A DNA stretch of 58,836 nucleotides, from contig NZ_QTQP01000043.1 of NCBI RefSeq assembly GCF_003854275.1, positions 1 to 58,836 of the forward strand, given 5' to 3'. Shown one piece after another: positions 53,293-58,836 of the stretch; position 1 is the first letter of the stretch, and the number at the start of each line of letters is the position of its first letter. The notes beneath the pieces are model-generated. The model did not search any database. It had not been told where the DNA came from and worked only from the letters and a program-made list of their open reading frames with translations. Both the position numbers and the translations under genes were made by a program. The stretch comes from Burkholderia sp. Bp8963. Lineage in GTDB: Bacteria; Pseudomonadota; Gammaproteobacteria; Burkholderiales; Burkholderiaceae.

Positions 53293-53837
53293 AACGCGAC
53301 CCGCACGACCAGACACTGCCCGGCGGCGCGCCACTGCAGCACCACGCGCCATTCGACGAAGAAGATCCGCCAGGCAGCGATCCGCATCACGCCGAGCCGG
53401 GCTCGCACGAGCCGCTCGGCACCGACGATCCGCTCGCACCGCTGCCGCCGAATCCGTACAAGCGCAATCGCGGCCTCACGCGTGCCTGGTATGCACTCAA
53501 GCATTCGCTGAACGGATTCAAGGTGGCGATCCGCGAGGAAAGCGCATTCCGCCAGGAGCTGACGCTCGCCGCGCTGATGCTGCCGATCGGCGCGTTCGCA
53601 CCGGTGCCGGCCGCATCGCGCGCGCTGCTGATCGCGACGGTGCTGCTCGTGCTGATCGTCGAGCTGCTGAACTCGAGCGTCGAGGCCGCGATCGACCGCA
53701 TCTCGCTCGAACGCCACGAACTGTCGAAGCGTGCGAAGGATCTCGGCAGCGCGGCCGTGACGGTTGCGCTGTTCGCGTGCGTGACGACGTGGGGCTTCGT
53801 GCTCGGCCCGGTCGTCGCACGCTGGCTGGGCTTCTAG
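53289..53837 (+). CDS. dgkA: Diacylglycerol kinase (DgkA type)
   Basis: A 182-residue membrane kinase that phosphorylates diacylglycerol to phosphatidic acid. The core (about 60-182) has the amphipathic N-terminal helix, catalytic E125 and E132 (LIVELLNSSVEAAIDR) and three transmembrane helices. A 55-residue Pro/His/Asp-rich N-terminal extension is absent from E. coli DgkA (about 122 residues). No ATG lies before the core, so the start is the TTG at 53289, which overlaps the glycosyltransferase stop (TTGA) behind AGAAGG. Coupling with a lipid glycosyltransferase implies shared use of diacylglycerol. Confidence 0.9.
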   Translation: MKRDPHDQTLPGGAPLQHHAPFDEEDPPGSDPHHAEPGSHEPLGTDDPLAPLPPNPYKRNRGLTRAWYALKHSLNGFKVAIREESAFRQELTLAALMLPIGAFAPVPAASRALLIATVLLVLIVELLNSSVEAAIDRISLERHELSKRAKDLGSAAVTVALFACVTTWGFVLGPVVARWLGF

Positions 53838-54012
53838 CGCGCGATGCGGCAGCGCATCATCGCCGGGTATGCCCCGATGAGGAAATGCACCCGGGCCGGC
53901 GAAACCCCGGTTTATAATCGTCCGCTAGACTTAGAACAGTAACCCGCGCCGGACGAATCACGCAGCATCGATTGCAGCGCCCGCCAGTCCGGCATACACA
54001 GGGCCGGACGAC
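53838..54012 (+). other. Intergenic region upstream of the TetR gene
   Basis: A 175-base gap containing a perfect -10 hexamer TATAAT at 53913-53918, about 95 bases before the TetR start; no convincing -35 lies 16-18 bases upstream, which suggests activator dependence or an extended -10. No terminator with a T-run is seen after dgkA. Confidence 0.45.
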
Positions 54013-54756
54013 ATGGAAGCGAAACCTCCCCGCCGCACGCGCGAACGGATTCTCGAGTTGTCGTTGAAACTCTTCAACGAGATCGGCGAACCGAACGTCA
54101 CCACGACGACGATCGCCGAGGAAATGGAAATCAGTCCAGGCAACCTGTACTACCATTTCCGCAACAAGGACGACATCATCAACAGCATCTTCGCGCAGTT
54201 CGAGCAGGCGATCGAAAAGCGCCTGCGCTTTCCCGAAGATCACCGTCCGACGATCGACGAGACATGGTCGTACCTGCAGTACATGGCCGACTTCATGTGG
54301 ACGTATCGTTTCCTGTATCGCGACCTCAACGACCTGCTCGCGCGCAACCGCACGCTCGAGACGCACTTCAAGCAGATCATCAGCCACAAGGTGCGCTTCG
54401 CGCGCGACATGTGCGAGCTGCTCGTCTCCGATGCCGAGATGGTCGCGACGCCCGCCGAGATCGAGGTGATCGCAACCAACATGGCGGTGATCTCGACCTA
54501 CTGGCTGTCGTACCAGTACGTGATGCACCCGCGCAAGTACAACGACCAGGACGCGATCCGCGAGGAGCTGCACCAGGTCAGCATGCACGTGATTTCCGTG
54601 ATGGCGCCGTACCTGCGCGGCCGCTCGCGGGAGATCTTCGACGATCTCGCGTCCGGCAAGCTGCCGAAGCGCGAGTTCTACGACTACCTGCCGCCGCGCG
54701 ACGGTTCGCCGCGCGTAGCAAGTGGGCCGTCCGTTGCAAGGGACGCAAAGCAATGA
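54013..54756 (+). CDS. TetR/AcrR family transcriptional regulator
   Basis: A 247-residue regulator. The N-terminal HTH spans about 10-55 (RERILELSLKLFNEIGEPNV, then TTTIAEEMEISPGNLYYHF and RNKDDI). The long C-terminal ligand domain (60-225) has many aromatic residues. YYHFRNKDDI and the large ligand domain resemble TetR regulators of lipid or fatty-acid metabolism. Its stop overlaps the LOG gene start by four bases (ATGA), so the two are translated together. Confidence 0.88.
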   Translation: MEAKPPRRTRERILELSLKLFNEIGEPNVTTTTIAEEMEISPGNLYYHFRNKDDIINSIFAQFEQAIEKRLRFPEDHRPTIDETWSYLQYMADFMWTYRFLYRDLNDLLARNRTLETHFKQIISHKVRFARDMCELLVSDAEMVATPAEIEVIATNMAVISTYWLSYQYVMHPRKYNDQDAIREELHQVSMHVISVMAPYLRGRSREIFDDLASGKLPKREFYDYLPPRDGSPRVASGPSVARDAKQ

Positions 54757-55334
54757 AGGCCGTGTGCGTCTATTGCGGGTCGTCGCCCGGCGTGCGGCCC
54801 GTGTATGCGGATGCCGCGCGCGCATTCGGCCGCGCGCTCGTCGATGCGGGGCTCACGCTCGTCTACGGCGGCGGCCGCGTCGGGCTGATGGGCACGATCG
54901 CCGACGAGGTGATGGCGGCCGGTGGCCGCGCGGTCGGCGTGATCCCCGAACTGCTCGTCGACAAGGAAGTCGGCCACACGGGCCTGTCGGAACTGCACGT
55001 CGTGCCCGACATGCATCATCGCAAGAAGATGATGGCCGACCTCGCCGACGCATTCGTCGCGATGCCCGGCGGCGCAGGCACGCTCGAGGAGTTCTTCGAG
55101 GTCTACACGTGGGCGCAGCTCGGCTATCACCGCAAGCCCGTCGCGCTCTACAACATCGATTCGTTCTACGATCCGCTGATCTCGCTGCTGAAGCACACGG
55201 TCGACGAAGGCTTCATGCGGCCCGCCTATTTCGATGCGCTGTGCATCGATGCGGACCCGGCCGCGCTGATCGACCGCCTGCGCCACTACCAGGCGCCCGT
55301 GCGCGACAAGTGGGCGCCCGACGAAACGGAATGA
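54753..55334 (+). CDS. LOG family protein (cytokinin riboside 5'-monophosphate phosphoribohydrolase type)
   Basis: A 193-residue Rossmann-fold nucleotide hydrolase. Family motifs: GGGRVGLMG (about 39-47) and PGGAGTLEE (105-113), plus catalytic Arg/Glu in the HRKKMMADLADAFVA region. LOG enzymes split nucleoside 5'-monophosphates into base and ribose 5-phosphate; many are salvage enzymes and do not make cytokinin. ATG 54753 overlaps the TetR stop. Confidence 0.9.
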   Translation: MKAVCVYCGSSPGVRPVYADAARAFGRALVDAGLTLVYGGGRVGLMGTIADEVMAAGGRAVGVIPELLVDKEVGHTGLSELHVVPDMHHRKKMMADLADAFVAMPGGAGTLEEFFEVYTWAQLGYHRKPVALYNIDSFYDPLISLLKHTVDEGFMRPAYFDALCIDADPAALIDRLRHYQAPVRDKWAPDETE

Positions 55335-55350
55335 CCGACACCTGAGCGCG

Positions 55351-56112
55351 ATGACCGAACCCTCCGAACGCAAAGTCGTCCTGATCACCGGCGCGAGCCG
55401 CGGCATCGGCCGCGCGACCGCCGTGCTCGCGGCCGCACGCGGCTGGGACGTCGGCATCAACTACGCGCGCGACGCGGCAGCGGCGAACGCCACCGCCGAC
55501 GCGGTGCGCAACGCAGGCGGCCGCGCGTGCGTCGCGGCCGGCGACGTGTCGAACGAAGCGGACGTCATCGCGATGTTCGATACCGTCATCGCGACGCTCG
55601 GCAGGCTCGACGCACTCGTCAACAACGCGGGCATCGTCGCGCCGTCGCTGCCGCTCGCCGACATGCCGCTCGAGCGGCTGCAGCGGATGTTCGACACGAA
55701 CGTGCTCGGCGCGTACCTGTGCGCGCGGGAAGCCGCGCGCCGCCTGTCGACCGATCGCGGCGGCCGCGGCGGCGCGATCGTCAACGTGTCGTCGATCGCC
55801 GCACGGCTCGGCTCGCCGAACGAATACGTCGACTATGCGGGCTCGAAGGGGGCCGTCGATTCGCTGACGATCGGCCTCGCGAAGGAACTCGGCCCGCACG
55901 GCGTGCGCGTCAACGCGGTGCGACCGGGGCTGATCGAGACCGAGATCCATGCGAGCGGCGGCCAGCCGGGGCGCGCTGCCCGCCTCGGGACGCAGACGCC
56001 GCTCGGCCGCGCAGGCGAAGCGCATGAAATCGCCGAGGCGATCGTCTGGCTGCTCAGCGACGCCGCGTCGTACACCACGGGCACGCTCCTCGACGTCGGC
56101 GGCGGCCGATAG
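55351..56112 (+). CDS. SDR-family NAD(P)-dependent oxidoreductase
   Basis: A 253-residue classical short-chain dehydrogenase. Cofactor motif TGASRGIG (residues 13-20); NNAG at 91-94; catalytic S148, Y162 and K166 (YAGSK) with N117. It resembles glucose/ribitol-type dehydrogenases and 3-oxoacyl-ACP reductases; substrate unknown. It lies 16 bases after the LOG gene and probably shares its transcript. Confidence 0.9.
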   Translation: MTEPSERKVVLITGASRGIGRATAVLAAARGWDVGINYARDAAAANATADAVRNAGGRACVAAGDVSNEADVIAMFDTVIATLGRLDALVNNAGIVAPSLPLADMPLERLQRMFDTNVLGAYLCAREAARRLSTDRGGRGGAIVNVSSIAARLGSPNEYVDYAGSKGAVDSLTIGLAKELGPHGVRVNAVRPGLIETEIHASGGQPGRAARLGTQTPLGRAGEAHEIAEAIVWLLSDAASYTTGTLLDVGGGR

Positions 56113-56340
56113 CGGCTTCGGCTTCGGCCCCAATTGTTGCGGCCGCACAACACAAAATCAGGCCGCCACAAATCTCCACAATTCCTCGACAGAATTCGTA
56201 AACATCCGTAACAAATTCGTGATCTACTAGCGGCCATCGTCCGTGACAGCCGGCGCCGCCGCTTGTCCCCCCTGCCGCCGAAGGGCGGCCCTTATCGGCC
56301 CGGCCCATGTCGCCTGGCCGGCGCGACCAGAGATCTTTCC
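56113..56340 (+). other. AT-rich control region upstream of the ArnT-like gene
   Basis: A 228-base gap with an unusually AT-rich patch (56,145-56,230) for this chromosome. Two direct copies of AATTCGT (56193-56199 and 56214-56220) start 21 bases apart, two helical turns, and are likely a regulator site. Confidence 0.45.
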
Positions 56341-58233
56341 ATGCAGGGAACCGCAGCGCCCGGCCGGCGACGCACGCCCGTGCCCGCCGCCGCCCAACAC
56401 GTCCATTCGTCCGCCGAAGCCGACCTCTCCGCCACCCTTCACGCCGGCAGCACGCCTGCCGCGGCAGGCGGCGCCGCGACGTCGCCCGCGCGCAGCCGCG
56501 CCGAGCGCCTCGGCTGGCGCCTCTGGCTGCTGGTCGCGGCCGTGGTGTGCGCGTACGTGCTGCCCGGCGTGCTCGGCCACGATCCGTGGAAGCAGGACGA
56601 AACCTACACGTTCGGCATCATCCAGCACATGCTCGAGACCGGCGATTTCGTCGTGCCGACCAATGCCGGCCTGCCGTTCATGGAGAAGCCGCCGCTCTAT
56701 GCGTGGGTCGCGACGAGCCTCGCGTGGCTGCTGCAGCGCGTGATGCCGCTGCACGACGCGGCGCGGCTCGCCAGCGCGCTGTTCGCCGTGCTCGCGTTCG
56801 GCTTCACGGCGCGCGCGGCGCGCATCGCGAGCGGCGCGGCCGGCTGGTTCGACGCGAAGGTGATCGGGCCGGTCGCGCTGTGCGCGAGCAGCCTCGTCGT
56901 AATCAAGCACGTGCACGACATGATGACCGACGTCGCGTTGTTCGCCGGCACGGCGATCGCCTTTTGCGGCCTGCTCGAACTCGTGACCCAGCATCGCGCC
57001 CGCGCACGGCAGTCGCAGCTCGGGCTGCCGGCGCAGCCGCTGAACCGCTGGGCCGCGCCGATGTTCGGCGCAGGCGTCGGCATCGCGCTGATGACGAAGG
57101 GGCTGTTCGTGCCGCTCGTGTTCGCGGCCACGCTCGCCGCCGTGCTGGTGCTCTACCCCGCATGCCGCACCCGGGCGTTCGCGCGCGCGCTCGGCGTTGC
57201 CGCGCTCGTGTTCGCGCCGTTCGCGATCATCTGGCCGACCGCGCTGTTCCTGCGCTCGGAGACGCTGTTTCTCGCGTGGTTCTGGGACAACAACGTCGGC
57301 CGCTTCTTCGGCTTCTCCGTGCCCGAGCTCGGCGCCGAAAACGACAAGCCGTTCTTCATCCTGCGCGCGTTCCTGGCCGTCGGCTTCCCGGTCGCGCCGC
57401 TCGCGCTCGTTGCGCTCGCGCTCGGCGCCTGGCGCGACTGGCGCGCGCCGCGCATCGCGCTGCCGGTCGTATTCGCCGGCGTGGGGCTGATGGTGCTGCA
57501 GGTGTCCGCGACGTCGCGTCAGCTCTACATCCTGCCGTTCATCGCGCCGCTCGCGCTCGTCGCCGCGCAGGCGATCGACCGCCTGCCGCGCGCGCTGCAC
57601 GCCGGCTGGGATTACCTGAGCCGCGCGCTGTTCGGCACCGTCGTCCTGCTCGCATGGACGATCTGGTCGGTGATGGCCGATCCGGGCGCGTCGCGTGCGC
57701 GGCTCGCGCCGCTCGGCCGCTGGCTGCCGCTCGACTGGACGTTGCCGATCGTACCGGGCCTCGTGCTCGCCGCGCTCGCGCTGACGATCGGCTGGCTCTG
57801 GCTGCTGCCGACGCTGCGCACGACGGGCCGCTGGCGCGGCGCGCTGTCGTGGACTGCGGGCGCGCTCGTCGCGTGGGGGCTCGTCTATACGCTGCTGCTG
57901 CCGTGGCTCGATGTCGCGAAGAGCTACCGCTCGGTGTTCGACGACCTGAACGCGCACCTCGCGCTCGAATGGAACGACGGCGATTGCATGGCGAGCCTCC
58001 ACGGGCTCGGCGAATCGGAAGCACCGATGCTGTACTACTTCTCCGGCATCCAGCACACGCCGATCTCGGACGCGCGCACGACGCGCTGCACGTGGATGAT
58101 CGTGCAGGGCGTGCGTGCGGTCGACCCGAAGCCCGGCAGCGATTGGCAGCTGTTCTGGTCGGGCGCGCGTCCCGCCGACGACGAGGAATTGCTGCGCGTC
58201 TACGTGCGCACGCCCGAGCGGCACCTGCAATAA
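56341..58233 (+). CDS. ArnT-like family 39 glycosyltransferase
   Basis: A 630-residue polytopic membrane protein with about 12-13 helices. After a 60-residue Ala/Pro-rich cytosolic N-terminus, the first periplasmic loop has DPWKQDETYTFGI and GLPFMEKPPLYAW, the catalytic Asp and EKPPL motif of ArnT/PMT-type undecaprenyl-phosphate sugar transferases. ArnT adds 4-amino-4-deoxy-arabinose to lipid A. Here no arn genes are adjacent, so the donor and acceptor are open. ATG 56341 is used; an in-frame Met 26 codons upstream lies in the control region. Confidence 0.83.
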   Translation: MQGTAAPGRRRTPVPAAAQHVHSSAEADLSATLHAGSTPAAAGGAATSPARSRAERLGWRLWLLVAAVVCAYVLPGVLGHDPWKQDETYTFGIIQHMLETGDFVVPTNAGLPFMEKPPLYAWVATSLAWLLQRVMPLHDAARLASALFAVLAFGFTARAARIASGAAGWFDAKVIGPVALCASSLVVIKHVHDMMTDVALFAGTAIAFCGLLELVTQHRARARQSQLGLPAQPLNRWAAPMFGAGVGIALMTKGLFVPLVFAATLAAVLVLYPACRTRAFARALGVAALVFAPFAIIWPTALFLRSETLFLAWFWDNNVGRFFGFSVPELGAENDKPFFILRAFLAVGFPVAPLALVALALGAWRDWRAPRIALPVVFAGVGLMVLQVSATSRQLYILPFIAPLALVAAQAIDRLPRALHAGWDYLSRALFGTVVLLAWTIWSVMADPGASRARLAPLGRWLPLDWTLPIVPGLVLAALALTIGWLWLLPTLRTTGRWRGALSWTAGALVAWGLVYTLLLPWLDVAKSYRSVFDDLNAHLALEWNDGDCMASLHGLGESEAPMLYYFSGIQHTPISDARTTRCTWMIVQGVRAVDPKPGSDWQLFWSGARPADDEELLRVYVRTPERHLQ

Positions 58234-58342
58234 CCAATCGCATGGGGCGGCGCGGCGCGCCGCCTGTCGGCTGAACCGCCGGGCAGCCTGTCCGCCAGGC
58301 CGCCGGCCGACGCTCCGAAACTCCCGAATGCCGGAACGTCGC

Positions 58343-58702
58343 TCAGAACGACGACCCCGGCTCGCGCAGGAACGCGACCTCTTCATCGGTCGACGCGCGT
58401 CCGAGAATCGCGTTCCGGTGCGGGAACCGGCCGAAGCGCTCGATCACCGCCGCATGCCGCAGCGCGAAGTCGTGATACCCCGCGCATCCGGCCTCCTCCC
58501 GAATTCCCCCGCACAGCCGCACGGCCTCGCGCTGGCTGTCCGGCGACTCGTCGTGCTCGAACGGCAGATACGCGAACGCACGGTGATGCCCGCTCGGCAG
58601 CCCGGCATCCCGGCCGGCGGCGACGAGCCGGCGCGCAAGCGCGAGCGCCTTCGGGTCCGCGGCGAACGCGCGCGGCGTGCCACGATGGATGTTGCGCGCA
58701 CT
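58343..58702 (-). pseudogene. DUF924 family protein, 5'-truncated by an IS element
   Basis: The minus-strand frame reads RNIHRGTPRAFAADPKALAL, then HRAFAYLPFEHDESPDSQ and, at the end, ERFGRFPHRNAILGRAS and FLREPGSSF. This is the C-terminal 119 residues of a DUF924 protein (normally about 185-200). An in-frame TAG lies immediately upstream, where the sequence switches at about 58,700 to the end of an insertion sequence. No start codon or N-terminal half remains in the window, so the gene is broken. The other half may lie beyond the element, outside this window. Confidence 0.82.
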
Positions 58703-58836
58703 CTAAAATCATTCCATTACACACAAGTCTGATGCTCAATCTCGCGCATGTACCTGATGCCAGCAACGAAGTCCACTATTCGCTGCATGCCTAGCCAGAT
58801 GGTTTTGACGCCAGGTTCGCCGTCGCCTTTGCGCGC
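58701..58836 (-). mobile_element. Insertion sequence, IS4-like, right end only
   Basis: From about 58,701 to the window edge the sequence is unrelated to the DUF924 gene and less GC-biased. It contains the tail of a transposase gene followed by a 16-base AT-rich end (ctctaaaatcattcca on the plus strand) as the presumed terminal inverted repeat. The exact boundary and target duplication cannot be fixed without the other end. Confidence 0.75.
58717..58836 (-). CDS. IS4-like transposase, C-terminal fragment (cut by window edge)
   Basis: Thirty-nine residues and a TAA stop are visible, in frame to the edge: RKGDGEPGVKTIWLGMQRIV and DFVAGIRYMREI, ending HQTCV. The GEPGVKTIWxGxxR block followed by a short hydrophobic helix is the usual C-terminus of IS4-family DDE transposases. 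Codon usage (CTA, ATA, AGG) is unlike the surrounding genes and marks acquired DNA. The catalytic residues lie outside the window. Confidence 0.75.
   Translation of the reverse strand, partial: ARKGDGEPGVKTIWLGMQRIVDFVAGIRYMREIEHQTCV

Noticed and set aside
56227..58386. A 719-codon Arg/Glu-rich minus-strand frame opposite the ArnT-like gene
   Set aside because: Low-complexity antisense shadow; the plus strand shows clear membrane helices and catalytic motifs.

Overview
The window is a high-GC chromosomal segment from a betaproteobacterium, very probably the genus Burkholderia (a cepacia-complex-like genome). This rests on recognisable protein families (DUF2863, DUF1178, DUF2818, DUF3106, DUF3619), strong G/C third-position bias, and the order ilvI-ilvH-ilvC / psd-pssA-leuA / rpsO-pnp / tpiA-secG-tRNA-Leu-nuoA..N. 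Identification is from sequence reading alone; no database was searched. Most of it is core chromosome. The only mobile DNA seen is the tail of an IS4-like transposase at the right edge.

Left part (1-9,000): DUF2863 protein, an orphan LuxR-type response regulator with an unusual receiver, a CbiM-like membrane protein, an exported protein with a histone-like Lys/Ala tail, an M14 carboxypeptidase, yaaA, an orphan PIN-domain protein, a PLP aminotransferase and a glutathione transferase. Region 9,000-13,800 (+ strand): enoyl-CoA hydratase, histidine phosphatase, APH-type kinase, ACAD10/11-like acyl-CoA dehydrogenase and a second GST. The kinase/dehydrogenase pair resembles the machinery that dehydrates 4-hydroxyacyl-CoAs through a phospho intermediate. 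Region 13,900-17,200 (- strand): two small MaoC hydratases and two acyl-CoA dehydrogenases arranged like the obligate heteromers of steroid side-chain degradation.

Central part (17,270-33,690, - strand): the complete 14-gene respiratory complex I operon nuoA-nuoN followed by DUF2818, a Nudix hydrolase and DUF1178. Upstream lie tRNA-Leu(GAG), secG, tpiA and a quinone oxidoreductase, then pnp and rpsO. Next come an orphan branched-chain-type ABC binding protein, a BamE-like lipoprotein (+), leuA, pssA-psd and the ilvI-ilvH-ilvC operon. leuA is preceded by a previously unlisted 26-codon leucine-rich reading frame with four rare CTA codons and a well-formed promoter, a likely attenuation leader.

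Right part (48,800-58,836, + strand): an ECF sigma factor operon (sigma, DUF3619, DUF3106, RDD) that looks like an envelope-sensing module. It is followed by an operon of a metallophosphoesterase, a glycosyltransferase and a diacylglycerol kinase. This operon fits membrane-lipid remodelling (PlcP/Agt type) better than lipid A synthesis, and has a possible Pho-box upstream. TetR-LOG, an SDR and an ArnT-like glycosyltransferase follow. The window closes with a DUF924 gene truncated by an IS4-like element.

The candidates most worth following are the lipid-remodelling operon, the leuA leader, the kinase/ACAD operon, the paired ACAD/MaoC cluster and the sigma-DUF3619-DUF3106 module.
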